64,000 nucleotides of DNA from Actinobacteria bacterium OK074 (GCA_001298575.1 LJCV01000244.1:1-64000), one strand, 5' to 3'. Shown: positions 24,283 to 33,743, counted from the first letter of the stretch. The notes: generated by a model not told the origin, from the letters alone. Numbers and translations are program-made.

Positions 24283-24855
24283 CGTTCCAGGGTCCGCGCA
24301 AGGCGGCCCTGATGCTCATGGGACGTTCGCTTTGATAGGGCGTCAGCTCATGTATGAGGTCGGTATGCGGTCCGTGCGTCGAGTTGCACGGGTCGCGGCA
24401 AGGGGCGGCCACATCAGGAAGGTGACCGGCGGTCCGGTGTCGACGGGGGGTGGAGTGCGGCGGTACGAGCAGCCCATGCACCGGGCTGTGCCTGTTGCGC
24501 ATCGTGGACCTGGCCATGGGTGACTACGACTGCCAGTGGGCGGCCGTTGCCGTCCACGGGGGTGGATCTTTCTCGTCAGGCCACTACGGGATTGGTCTAT
24601 TGCGTGGCTGGCTCGCCCCTGGTGGTAGGAGCTTTACTGCTGCGGCAGGTGGCGGCGTTGGTGTACCTCTCCGGCCGGGCCGTGTTCGTGGCGTTAGCGC
24701 TCCGGTTCTACGGAATTCGTGAACGCGGTAGGCGGATTCCATCGTCGTGGGCCATCACAAAGTGATGAAAGTGGCACAGGAAACCCAAGGACGGGCATAC
24801 TCTGCGGGAATCACCGCAGGTGGGCTGGGGCGACCTGTAATGCGGCGGAGGTGTC
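24283..24855. other. Lower-GC intergenic region before the two-gene operon
   Basis: A 573-base gap with relaxed codon-position bias in every frame. The best frame (GTG 24520 to 24765, 81 codons with a hydrophobic middle) lacks a ribosome-binding site and GC3 bias, so I do not call it. The last 100 bases hold two perfect dyads and the probable promoter of the operon, listed next. Confidence 0.45.
24753..24819 (+). promoter_or_regulatory. Candidate promoter and operators of the two-gene island operon
   Basis: CATCAC-AAA-GTGATG at 24753-24767 is a perfect dyad. About 28 bases on lies a possible -10 (CATACT, 24796-24801), followed by a second perfect dyad CTGCGG-GAATCA-CCGCAG at 24802-24819. The gene starts at 24856. 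No regulator gene is adjacent, so the operon may be controlled by its own product or by a host factor. Confidence 0.4.
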
Positions 24856-27150
24856 ATGGGTGGGGACCCGTATGTGTCAGCAAAAGGGGTCGGAGAATGC
24901 GAGCGGACGGGGGTGCCGGATCCGTACGGTGACCAAGCTCTCCTGACGTCTGCCATGACGGGGGGCTACGACGCCGTCCCCGGCCAGGAACGCAGTCGAC
25001 TGCGGAGCTATCTCGAAGCCGTTGTCGCGGCCCGTCCGGCGCCGGTGCACACCACGGTCGCCTTCAACGCCGTGTACTTCGGGTACGAGCTCGGCGGCGA
25101 CGGCTACGGCGGAAGCCCGCTGTGCCTCGATGATTTTCCCGTCGTCACCTTCGGTGAGTGCGCTCTCGTGCTCCCGGTCGGGGCCATGGTGTGTGTCGCC
25201 ACCGGGTCGGACCCGCTTTACGCCGAAATCGTCTACAGGGAGGGCGCGCACCCGGAGGTGGACGCGCTCGGTGACGTACCGGCTTGGGTGTCGGGGGCGC
25301 CCGCGGGCGCCGAAGGCTCGGGTAAGCCGGGTGCAGACGCCGAACCACGGCGCAGGGAGCTGCTGGTGCCGGACCTCCACGCCTTCGGTCCGGCACTGAG
25401 TCTGTCACCGGCCCAGCTTCATCGCTTACGCACGCGCGGGCGATGGATCAATGAGGACGGGCATGTCGTCGTCGACGTGTGCTATTCGTCCTCGCAAGCA
25501 GCCCGGCGCGACGATCTGACGGCCTACGCGGACCATCTCCTGACGACGGCTCGGGAACAGCTTCTCAGCCCCTTCGTCCCTGTTTCTCTTGCCTCCCTGG
25601 TGGGCGGCACGCACGACGACGATCTGCGGGCGGGACTGCTCGGTCTCCTCGACACAGTGCGGGGTGTCCTCAACTCCAGTGCAGGGTTGCGCACCTGGGG
25701 CCACTACGCTATGACCCGTACCTCCCTCGCGGACTGCTGGCGGGACACCGGACCGTTGGGCGGCGACGACCTCAGGTCTCTCGTGGCCGCGGTCGAGCAC
25801 GCGGCCACCCCGGCGAGGCGGCGACACGGCCTCGCCGCTCCGGTCACTGTGTACACAGCGGTCGGACCACGGCTCCGCGGTTTTCCTGGGGCGGAGGAAC
25901 GGCTCAGGGAAGTGGGGTACGCCGCTGCGGTGTGCCGGGCGAACGTGGCGCTCGCCGACGTGGTCCAAGGGGACAGCGACCAGGGCCTGTTCGGCAACGG
26001 CTCCCGGGTCACCCTCGACGACGCCTTCGAGGGGGGAGGGGTGTGGCGGTCCCACCATCCCGGTGACGCTGAGGTACCCGGAGACCCCTTGGTCCCGGCC
26101 GGGCGCGGCTGGAACTCCACACTGCCCGCACCGCCGGAGCCGGAAACGGAAGTGGAGCTGGAACCGGTAGATGCGCCCCTCGCTGACGACGACGCCCTCG
26201 GATCCGGCGATCTCCTGCGAAGCGACGCGCAGGAGATCGTCTGGAGGGCGCCCCTGCGGCTGGCCCATCTCATTGGCGGCTGGTTTCCCCTGCACCCGTT
26301 CGTCGCGCAGGACCTTTGCCAGCCCCGCGGCGCGCACCCCACTCTTCGCCTCGAACTCGACCATGCTGGTGAGACGTTGGACGAAAAGGAGGCGGTGCAG
26401 TACGTCGAGGCCGAACTCGGGGACAACTCGGGACGGTTGACGGGAATCGTCTGGCCCGGTGACTTCTTCCCCGGCCTCATGCTGGAGCTGCGTCGGCTCC
26501 GTGGCGACACGGTGATTCGGCTGGCCACGATGCGGTTGAAGGAACGGGTGCAGGCCGGTGACCGTGAGACGGGGCACTGTTACGACCCTCGCGTGCTCAC
26601 CAGGGAGGACGTGCCGGGCAGCAGCCGCCACGGTGACAGCGCGGTCGGGCTGGGTCCCCGGCAACTGGTGATGCGCACCGTGCGCCGTTGCGGTTTGCTC
26701 ACCCTGGACGGTCATGCCCTGATGGACCGGTCGGTCCTGCCGAGCGCGGTCTATGGGCGCCGACCGGCCCGGTCGCAGGCCGCCGCCTTGGACTCGGCCG
26801 TCGCGGAACTGCTCGCGGAATGTCTCTTGGAGCCGGCCCTGGGCAGCCGGGACGCCTGGGGGCAGCCGCACTTCCCGCCGCGTGACGGACAGCGGACCAT
26901 TTCCCTCATTGGCTACCGCCCCGCCAGGCCGCGGGTGATACGTCCGTGGGGCGGCGGCGAACCGGGCGATGAGGGACTGCGCGGCGCTCAGTTCGTCGCA
27001 GGTCATCTGCGCCGCCTGCGGCCGGGGTGTCTGCCCAGCGACGTTCAGCGCGCGGCCTTCCGGGAGCACTGCCGCAGGCTCGGCAAGGCGGACGGCTGGG
27101 AACTGCCGTACGGCTACACGTTCGTGACCGAGCACACGCGCGGCCGCTGA
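24856..27150 (+). CDS. Unrecognised 764-aa protein, partner of the giant NTPase
   Basis: ATG 24856 has a textbook GGAGGTG at 24847-24853. I do not recognise the protein. It has no signal peptide or membrane helix. Residues about 55-150 look alpha/beta (VHTTVAFNAVYFGYELGG, VVTFGECALVLPVGAMV). An acidic low-complexity linker runs over about 425-455. The last 170 residues contain a probable winged-helix-like segment (LVMRTVRRCGLLTLDGHALMD) followed by LAECLLEPALGSRDAWGQPHFPP, and end in basic residues. The next gene starts 99 bases on in the same direction, and nothing else is in the island operon, so the two products probably work together. It could be a sensor, adaptor or effector of the NTPase; sequence gives no catalytic signature. 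Confidence 0.8.
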   Translation: MGGDPYVSAKGVGECERTGVPDPYGDQALLTSAMTGGYDAVPGQERSRLRSYLEAVVAARPAPVHTTVAFNAVYFGYELGGDGYGGSPLCLDDFPVVTFGECALVLPVGAMVCVATGSDPLYAEIVYREGAHPEVDALGDVPAWVSGAPAGAEGSGKPGADAEPRRRELLVPDLHAFGPALSLSPAQLHRLRTRGRWINEDGHVVVDVCYSSSQAARRDDLTAYADHLLTTAREQLLSPFVPVSLASLVGGTHDDDLRAGLLGLLDTVRGVLNSSAGLRTWGHYAMTRTSLADCWRDTGPLGGDDLRSLVAAVEHAATPARRRHGLAAPVTVYTAVGPRLRGFPGAEERLREVGYAAAVCRANVALADVVQGDSDQGLFGNGSRVTLDDAFEGGGVWRSHHPGDAEVPGDPLVPAGRGWNSTLPAPPEPETEVELEPVDAPLADDDALGSGDLLRSDAQEIVWRAPLRLAHLIGGWFPLHPFVAQDLCQPRGAHPTLRLELDHAGETLDEKEAVQYVEAELGDNSGRLTGIVWPGDFFPGLMLELRRLRGDTVIRLATMRLKERVQAGDRETGHCYDPRVLTREDVPGSSRHGDSAVGLGPRQLVMRTVRRCGLLTLDGHALMDRSVLPSAVYGRRPARSQAAALDSAVAELLAECLLEPALGSRDAWGQPHFPPRDGQRTISLIGYRPARPRVIRPWGGGEPGDEGLRGAQFVAGHLRRLRPGCLPSDVQRAAFREHCRRLGKADGWELPYGYTFVTEHTRGR

Positions 27151-27249
27151 CCTTTCAAGGCTTTCGCGCGTCCACGGCTCCGGCCCTCTCTCTTCCTCCC
27201 GTCACCCACAGACATCTCCCCGTCACCGACAGAAACGGAGTGCGTGTAC

Positions 27250-30200
27250 ATGCAGGACTACTACCGCGTCGTCACAGGGCCGCCGTGGTCCCCGCCGAGC
27301 GTCTCAGCCGAGGACCTGGAAGGCTTGGCCGCCGCGCTCAACGCCTTGCAATCCCCGGCCGTCGCCGCCCTGAACGACCTCACGGCGGACATGGTGGAAC
27401 TCGCTTTCAACTCCCTGCGGCCCAAGCACCGCCAGGAGTTGCTCACCAGTCTGGGCATCCGCATGTCGGCCCCTCGACGGGTGAGCAGTGCCCTGTGCCG
27501 GGACGTCCTCACCAGGCTGCGGCGCGAGTCGCGGCAGCACACCCACGCATACGGGATCAAGGGACTCACGGTCACCGTGATGAACCAGGTGGGCGACTTC
27601 GTCCTGGCGCACGACGGGGAGTCGGTCCCCGACCCTGTTGCCCGGTGGGGCGCCACGCTGGTCCGGGCCACCGTGTTCGCGTGGTGCAACGCCTCCGTCA
27701 CCGACGCCCACATCCTTGCCTGGGCGGCGGACCAGAACTGGTTCGGGGCGACGGCCGACGACGAGGAGGCCCGGCTCGCCGCCGTCGCTGCCGCGGCGCG
27801 GCCCCTCGTGGAGGCGTACCCCGATTTCGTTCCTGGAGCGGCGGAAGACGACGGGCTGGCGCTCGCGGAGGACAGTGAACCAGGGGCTGCTGCCATCGCC
27901 GACCGGCCGGGCATCAGCGCCCCCGCACCGCAGACCGCGGCAGCGGACACCGGTACTTCGCACGAGGAGACCGCTACTGTGTCCGACAACACCGGGACCA
28001 AGGCTGGGACAGCTCCCGAGGAGGCATGTCAGCAGCTGGAGTCCGCCCTGGCGGGGGCCCGCCAGGCTGCGGAGAAGGTCACCGACGCGGTCATGGACGG
28101 CCGCCCTCCGCAGGACGAGGACCTGGCTCGGCTCGCTGCGCTGAGCACTGTTTTCAACGACGTGGACGCGGTGTTCCGGGCCGCCGGGATCGAGGGGGCG
28201 CCTCGTCGTCTAGAGGACATCATGCGCGCTGCACACGCACACCGGACAGCGCGGGAGCGTGACCTCCAGGCCCGCGAGCCGCTGCGGGAACTGCTGGATG
28301 TCGCCTGCCGCCCAGACAGCTCCGCCGCTGCCGCCGCTGCCGCCGAGGCCGTGCGCGGCCCGGCTCGCCGCCTGCTGGACGTGCCGGTGTGGGGGGATCT
28401 GCAACACGAGGAGAGCGCCGCGCTCGCCGCCTTGGCCCGGCTCATCAGGCTGGGACGACAGGCGGATGCCGCCACGGAGATCCTGGCACTGCAGGGACAG
28501 GTCGTACGGGTCCTGCCCACGTGCGCCATGGCCGTGCTCATCGCTCCCGAGCTGACACTGGACCAGCCGGTGGACGGTGACCCGTGCCCCGCCGGGACCG
28601 ACGAGGCACACGGCACCGCCGAACCCGCCGACGCCGAGACGACCGCAGAACACGAAACCGTGCAGTCGGCCGCATCGACCGAGGCGAGCGCGCCTCAGCC
28701 CGGCGCCGAGCCGGAAGCCACGACGACCGCCGTGCCGGTCCACGCCCCCAAGGCAGACGCCAGGCTGGCCGCCGACAGCGACTCGGCGCCCCCCACGTCC
28801 GCTGACGCGCCCGTCCAGGCACCCGCCGCACCCACGCTTTCTCCCGTCGAGGACACGCCCGTCCGGGAAGCGGCCCCGGCGGCGGACGACGTCACCGATG
28901 AGGCCGCGATCGAGGGGGTCCTGGCGCAGCTGGTCGTGGAGCGGCGCTTCGGACTCGCCCACCATGTGGCAAGGGCCGCCGGCCACCCCGAGCCCCAGGT
29001 GGCGGCGATCCGCCTGGCCGGTGCCGCCGCGCTGCTCACCTCCGGGGACAGCCAGAGTGCCCGGCTGACGGCGGACCTGCTCCAGGAGTACGGCGGATAT
29101 GCGGGCCAGGACACCGAGGGCAGCGAACTCCTCCTGCTGCCCGCCCTGCTGCGTACCGCGCTGATCACCGGTGACCACGCTGCGGGCGCTCAGCTTAAGG
29201 CGCTGGTGCCGAGGCTCCCGGACCGGCTGGGGGAGGCGGCGGCCGCCGTCGCCGACCGTGCCCTCAGCGGCGCCCTGCTGATCGCCTCGCCGCTGGTCGC
29301 CGATGTCTCCGAGACCGAGGCCCGGCTGCGGGAACTGCGCGATCAGAGCCGTGCCCTGCTCTCGCCGCAGCGGCTGCGGTTCGCACGGGCGACGGAGATC
29401 GCCAAACGCTGGCTCGCCCCCGACGACGGGATGCTCGGATCGCTGCTCACGACCGTCGTCGGCGACGACCGCGACGCGCTGCAGCAGGTGCGGGAGCAGG
29501 CCGATCGGCTGTCGAAACTGGCCGAGGTCAACAGCGAGATCGACCGCATGGACCGCAAGTACCGCTCGTCCAGCGGCAAGCCGCTCCAGGGCTCCGGGCG
29601 GCAGGACCTGGTGCATCTCGTGGAGCGGGCCGTCAGCCTGGTCAAGGAGTGGTGCCTGGCGGTCGACGGCACCCGTCGCGGCGACCGTTCCGACGGCAGC
29701 CGGGCGGTCAAGGAGATCTCCTCCCTGCGCCAGTCCCTGCTGGACGGCAGGGAAGCGGCGCTGGGCGAACTGGAGCGGTTGGCGCGGCGCCCGGACGCCC
29801 TCTCGGGCGCGATGGCCTGGGCGGCCCACGCCTCGATGGAGGAGCTGTTCGCTCTGCTGGCCGGCGACACCGTGACCACGCGTTCCGGCGGTCCCGTCGA
29901 CCCAGCGCTCGTTCTGGACGCGGAGCTGCTGAAGGTGTGTGACACCCGTGACGAGCGGCCGTCGCCCGACGAACTGCTGGCCGCGGTCCACCGGAGCTGG
30001 CAGGAGGCTCTGGACGAGCGGCTCTCCCACGACGCGTTCACCGCGGCCCGTGACATCGTCGAGCTGGCCGGACGAGGGCTGCTGCCTGCCGCTGGGGCGG
30101 GGGAGTTCGTCCCGCCTGCGGAAGCCGAGATCGACGACAGGGAGACCGCCCGGCGTGCGCAGCTGCGGAAGGCACACGACGCACTCGTCGCCGAGCTGCA

Positions 30201-33200
30201 CCGTGCCCAGGCCGACGGTGCCGTGACCGAGGACCAGGACCTGGGCCTTCAGGAGTTGCTCGCCGACGCCCACAACAGTCTCGAAAGCGGTGACCGACAC
30301 GACCTGCTGCATGTGCGGAGAGCGCTCGACACGGTACGGAGTGGCCTGCCGGCCTTCCGGGAGCAGGCAGCGGATCGAATCCGGGCTCGGCTCGACGCCC
30401 TGGACCCCTCCGTGGAGGAGCGGGCACAGGTCCTGCGGCGCCTGGAGACGAACGACCTGGCCACCGCTGCCGACCTCGTCTACTTCCTGGAGATCGGCGA
30501 GCCGGTCCCGGAGATCGAGGGCGGCGAGTCCCATCTGACCGAGTTCTTCCCGGCCGTGCCCGACGGCCTTCCCGGAGGGATCGACCATGAGCTCGTCGAG
30601 CTGGTCCGGTCCGGCGGCAAGCATCCGATGGTCCCCGTCCTGGACTACGGCGGCCTCTCCACCGACGAGGCGGCGCTGGCGGCCGACGCCCTCGACGAGT
30701 GGCGCGCGCTTGCCGCCACCGAACGCAAGGACCGGCTCCAGGTGGCTCCGACGCGACAGGTGCCGCCTCTCCTCAAGCTTCTCGGCTACGACGCCAAGAG
30801 CGCCAGGCCGCTCGACGACCGATCCCAGCACCGGCGGGAATACCGTCTCTTCGAAGCGACCGGCGTGGAGATCAACGGTAGAGCGAAGGCGCCCGCGTTC
30901 GGCTCGCAGATCAAGGAGCAGGGCGGCAACCTGCGGGTGATGATGGTCTGGGGCAGGCCGCCCGCCAAGGTCGTCATGAGCTGGGCGGAGCGCGACACCA
31001 GCGGAGCGAGCCTTCTCGTCGTCTACTTCGGCACGCTGAGCCGTGAGGCCCGAGTCGAACTCGCCGCCGGCTCCGACCGGTTGCAGCCGCTGCTCGTGGT
31101 GGACGATGCCGCCCTCGCCTATCTCGCGGCCTGCGGCAACCGCCAGGTGAGCGCCGCCACGCAGACCCTGCTGCCCTTCTCCGGCGTCAACCCGTACATC
31201 AGGGAGAAGCGCGGCCGGATCGGCGGCGAGATGTTCTACGGCCGCGACGCCGAACGCAAGAGCATCCTCGATCCGCGCGGCACCCAGGTCATCTACGGCG
31301 GCCGGGGCCTGGGCAAGTCGGCGCTGCTCGCCGACGCCGGGGAACTGTTCACGGAGCAGCGCTCCGGCTATCACCAGACGGTGTACGTCAACCTCGACCA
31401 GGAGAACATCGGCAAGGGCAGCTCGCGCGGGCCGGAGGCGCTGTGGAGCGTCCTCCTGAGAGAGCTGACCGTGGCACAGGTACTTGATGACCGGCCGCAG
31501 GGGCGCGGAAAGCGACAGGAGACCTCCGAGCGGGTGCGCGCCGGAATCCGGGCCTGGCTGGACGGGGACTCCCGTCGCCGACTGCTGATCCTGCTCGACG
31601 AGTGCGACCAGTTCTTCGAGGCCGACGCCCCGCGGTTCGACCAGACCAAGAAGCTCAAGGGCCTCGGGTCCGACACCAAGGACGCGGCAAAGGTCGTCTT
31701 CGCAGGACTTCACTCCGTGCAGCGCTTTTCTAAGCTCGCGAGCAACGGGCCGTTCGGCCACCTCGCTCAGACCCCGAAGGTGATCGGCCCGCTGGCTCCC
31801 CAGTCGGCTGCGGAACTGCTGGTCGAGCCGATGCGGGCGCTCGGGTTCGAGTTCAAGGACCTGGATCTCGTCAACCGTGTGCTCGGCTACTGCTCGTACC
31901 AGCCGTTCCTGCTGCAGATGTTCGGGCACCGGCTGGTCGAGCTGATGCACCGCAAGCGGACGCGGCGCGGCGCCGGGGAACCCCCTTACGAGGTGGAGGT
32001 GACCGACATCGAGATCGTGGAGTCGGACGCCGCGCTCCGGGACGGCATCTCGGCGGCTTTCAAGGACACGCTGAGCCTCGACCACCGCTACGACGTGATC
32101 GCTAATGTGCTGGCGTACCATGCCCGCCATCACGGCCTGGAGGTGCGGCTGAGCGACACCGAGTTGCGCGAGGAGTGCGAGACGTACTGGCGCAAGGGGT
32201 TCGAACAGCTCGACACCGAGGGTTTCCGCGCCTACCTTTCCGAGATGGTGGGTCTCGGTATCCTCGCGCCCAACCACGACGGACTGGGCTGGCATCTGCG
32301 CGGTCCCAACGCCCTGCGCATGATCGGTACCTCCCACGAGGTGGACGCACGTCTGCTTAGGGCCGAACAGGACTGTGAACTGCAGGAGAGCATCGTGCAG
32401 GAGGGCCGCCCCGAGCTCGCCGACGGGCGGCCGGCTCCGCTGACCAACACCCAGCTCGACGACCTCTTGGGCGAGCGGTCCAACCGGACCCGAGTCGTCC
32501 TCGGCAGCACCGCCACCGGAGTCACCGGTGTCGCCCGGACCTTGCGCACGATCGCCGGACCGATCGACGGCTGGACGCTGCCGCCCGTGGGCAAGCCCAG
32601 CGTCTACAAACAGGAACTTACGGGCGGACGCCCCCGAGAACGACGGGTCGTCATCAGCGATTTCGTCAACTACCGGGAGCCAGTCCGGCCCGAGACCTGC
32701 CGCGAAGCCGTCGACCTGGCCGAGACGCTGCTGCCCGCCACTCCGGGGGTCACCCGCGCGGTCGTCCTCGTCACCGACCCCGCTCAGCTCGCCCTGTGGC
32801 GCTCCCTGCTGACGGGAACCGAACCCACCTCGGCCGCCCCGGTGGTGCTGCGTAGGCATGACCACCGCAGCCTGCGCGGCTGGGCTCAGCGCGTCAACAT
32901 GTTCCACACGGAGGGCCGCCTGGACCGTCTCCACGAACTGACCGGTGGTTGGCCACTCCTGGTGGACCAAGCCCACCGTCTGCACGAGGAATTGGGCGAC
33001 CCCGACGAGGTGTTGCGTCGTCTGGCTGACCTACGCGCGGACCGGGCCGAGGCCCGCGCATTCGCTGAGGCGACCGGCGTGTACGCGGATCTGCTGCTGG
33101 CCGCCGGATACCGGGCTCTCAATGACGAGTTCGAGGACGGCCTCTTCGACCTGGAAGGTGCGGTGACCGCCGTCGCGCTCAAGATCGATGACGAGGACGA

Positions 33201-33309
33201 GGCGCGATGGGTCGTCAACTGCCTCGACGCCCTCCAGGTCTTCGACCGCGAGGACATTCAGCTGCGCCTGGAACCGGTGCTCCGGGAGTGCGTGGCGCTC
33301 AACGGGTGA
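27250..33309 (+). CDS. Giant 2019-aa P-loop NTPase (STAND/AAA-like), island system core
   Basis: ATG 27250 is preferred over GTG 27244 because GGAG at 27237-27240 is then 9 bases away. The layout is a helical N-terminal domain (about 1-190), an Ala/Glu/Pro-rich linker (about 195-545), and long helical and coiled-coil regions (about 545-1150). A beta-rich domain follows (about 1195-1310, with EYRLFEATGVEINGRAKAPAF and ASLLVVYFGTLSREARVEL). The NTPase core then has EMFYGRD, Walker A GGRGLGKS (1350-1357), Walker B LLILLDE (D1450, E1451) and VVFAGLHSVQRF. A C-terminal part (about 1731-1960) repeats the plan in degenerate form. Such single-chain NTPases with large helical sensor regions are typical of STAND-type defence or signalling proteins. 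Function is inferred, not shown. Confidence 0.85.
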   Translation: MQDYYRVVTGPPWSPPSVSAEDLEGLAAALNALQSPAVAALNDLTADMVELAFNSLRPKHRQELLTSLGIRMSAPRRVSSALCRDVLTRLRRESRQHTHAYGIKGLTVTVMNQVGDFVLAHDGESVPDPVARWGATLVRATVFAWCNASVTDAHILAWAADQNWFGATADDEEARLAAVAAAARPLVEAYPDFVPGAAEDDGLALAEDSEPGAAAIADRPGISAPAPQTAAADTGTSHEETATVSDNTGTKAGTAPEEACQQLESALAGARQAAEKVTDAVMDGRPPQDEDLARLAALSTVFNDVDAVFRAAGIEGAPRRLEDIMRAAHAHRTARERDLQAREPLRELLDVACRPDSSAAAAAAAEAVRGPARRLLDVPVWGDLQHEESAALAALARLIRLGRQADAATEILALQGQVVRVLPTCAMAVLIAPELTLDQPVDGDPCPAGTDEAHGTAEPADAETTAEHETVQSAASTEASAPQPGAEPEATTTAVPVHAPKADARLAADSDSAPPTSADAPVQAPAAPTLSPVEDTPVREAAPAADDVTDEAAIEGVLAQLVVERRFGLAHHVARAAGHPEPQVAAIRLAGAAALLTSGDSQSARLTADLLQEYGGYAGQDTEGSELLLLPALLRTALITGDHAAGAQLKALVPRLPDRLGEAAAAVADRALSGALLIASPLVADVSETEARLRELRDQSRALLSPQRLRFARATEIAKRWLAPDDGMLGSLLTTVVGDDRDALQQVREQADRLSKLAEVNSEIDRMDRKYRSSSGKPLQGSGRQDLVHLVERAVSLVKEWCLAVDGTRRGDRSDGSRAVKEISSLRQSLLDGREAALGELERLARRPDALSGAMAWAAHASMEELFALLAGDTVTTRSGGPVDPALVLDAELLKVCDTRDERPSPDELLAAVHRSWQEALDERLSHDAFTAARDIVELAGRGLLPAAGAGEFVPPAEAEIDDRETARRAQLRKAHDALVAELHRAQADGAVTEDQDLGLQELLADAHNSLESGDRHDLLHVRRALDTVRSGLPAFREQAADRIRARLDALDPSVEERAQVLRRLETNDLATAADLVYFLEIGEPVPEIEGGESHLTEFFPAVPDGLPGGIDHELVELVRSGGKHPMVPVLDYGGLSTDEAALAADALDEWRALAATERKDRLQVAPTRQVPPLLKLLGYDAKSARPLDDRSQHRREYRLFEATGVEINGRAKAPAFGSQIKEQGGNLRVMMVWGRPPAKVVMSWAERDTSGASLLVVYFGTLSREARVELAAGSDRLQPLLVVDDAALAYLAACGNRQVSAATQTLLPFSGVNPYIREKRGRIGGEMFYGRDAERKSILDPRGTQVIYGGRGLGKSALLADAGELFTEQRSGYHQTVYVNLDQENIGKGSSRGPEALWSVLLRELTVAQVLDDRPQGRGKRQETSERVRAGIRAWLDGDSRRRLLILLDECDQFFEADAPRFDQTKKLKGLGSDTKDAAKVVFAGLHSVQRFSKLASNGPFGHLAQTPKVIGPLAPQSAAELLVEPMRALGFEFKDLDLVNRVLGYCSYQPFLLQMFGHRLVELMHRKRTRRGAGEPPYEVEVTDIEIVESDAALRDGISAAFKDTLSLDHRYDVIANVLAYHARHHGLEVRLSDTELREECETYWRKGFEQLDTEGFRAYLSEMVGLGILAPNHDGLGWHLRGPNALRMIGTSHEVDARLLRAEQDCELQESIVQEGRPELADGRPAPLTNTQLDDLLGERSNRTRVVLGSTATGVTGVARTLRTIAGPIDGWTLPPVGKPSVYKQELTGGRPRERRVVISDFVNYREPVRPETCREAVDLAETLLPATPGVTRAVVLVTDPAQLALWRSLLTGTEPTSAAPVVLRRHDHRSLRGWAQRVNMFHTEGRLDRLHELTGGWPLLVDQAHRLHEELGDPDEVLRRLADLRADRAEARAFAEATGVYADLLLAAGYRALNDEFEDGLFDLEGAVTAVALKIDDEDEARWVVNCLDALQVFDREDIQLRLEPVLRECVALNG

Positions 33310-33514
33310 CAGAGCCGCACGTGAATCGTGACCGGACATGGCCGTGGCGATCGCGGGCGTGCCGGTCGCGGTTCAGCAGTGGGCGGAGGACCTGTTGCGC
33401 CGACGAGAGCAGGGCATGTCCAGACGGGACCAGGAACCCTGGTAGACCGCGCGACCTCCTCCGTGCTGCTCAGGGTTGAACAGACTAGCGGCAACCAGAG
33501 CATCCCGAGAGACC

Positions 33515-33534
33515 GCCTCGCTCGCCCGCGAGGC
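33515..33534 (+). terminator. Hairpin downstream of the giant NTPase gene
   Basis: GCCTCGC at 33515-33521 pairs with GCGAGGC at 33528-33534 around a 6-base loop. It is the first stable hairpin after the operon. Confidence 0.4.
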
Positions 33535-33569
33535 TGGGTGGTCCGACACTGACCCGGCACTGTCCGCCG

Positions 33570-33589
33570 TGACGCTCGTTTGACGCTCT
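33570..33589 (+). repeat. Paired TGACGCTC repeats, 11-bp spacing (right)
   Basis: TGACGCTCG at 33570-33578 and TGACGCTCT at 33581-33589 repeat the element seen at 23562-23581 with identical spacing and orientation. They sit inside the right end of the island. Confidence 0.45.
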
Positions 33590-33667
33590 GCGCTCCTTCA
33601 AGCTGCACATCCAGCGGAGAATGCGTCTCTGACCTGGCCTTTTCTGTGGCTTGCTCAGGCCGGCATC

Positions 33668-33743
33668 TTTCCGATGACGCATCACGTGGAGTGCGTCGCG
33701 ATCCTTGAACCGGTCGCGAAGGGCTCCTGAGCTGGGGTTTTGT
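33668..33743 (+). pseudogene. Displaced 3' end of a TrmA-like gene (right att-like repeat)
   Basis: In frame it encodes FPMTHHVECVAILEPVAKGS and a TGA, matching the end of the methyltransferase at 23344-23406 codon for codon, and the similarity continues 13 bases past the stop. Upstream of 33668 the similarity stops abruptly. No start or SAM domain is present, so this is a gene fragment: the original chromosomal end pushed aside by the island. Confidence 0.75.

Larger units (their letters stand above)
23420..33667. mobile_element. Genomic island between duplicated gene ends (about 10.2 kb)
   Basis: The segment is bounded by the 76-bp repeats at 23344-23419 and 33668-33743. It contains a toxin-antitoxin pair and a two-gene operon with a giant NTPase. 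It interrupts otherwise core chromosome, and its non-coding parts are visibly less GC-rich. No integrase, excisionase or transfer gene is present, so it is a fixed or minimal remnant. The 22% divergence of the repeats argues for an old insertion, or for an element that brought its own gene end from another host. Confidence 0.65.

Noticed and set aside
24520..24765. 81-codon frame with a hydrophobic middle in the island
   Set aside because: No ribosome-binding site, weak third-position bias and no family; not distinguishable from chance.
24753..24801. Sigma-54-type promoter before the island operon (TGGCAC)
   Set aside because: TGGCAC at 24772 lacks the matching TTGC element at the right distance, and Streptomyces lacks sigma-54.
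28210..32985. A 1591-codon open frame on the minus strand
   Set aside because: It lies entirely antisense to the giant NTPase gene. Long antisense frames are normal in GC3-rich coding DNA; it has no domain, start or ribosome-binding site, whereas the plus-strand frame has Walker motifs.
33338..33445. 35-codon frame downstream of the giant gene
   Set aside because: Could be a gene fragment, but it has no ribosome-binding site and is too short for any assignment.
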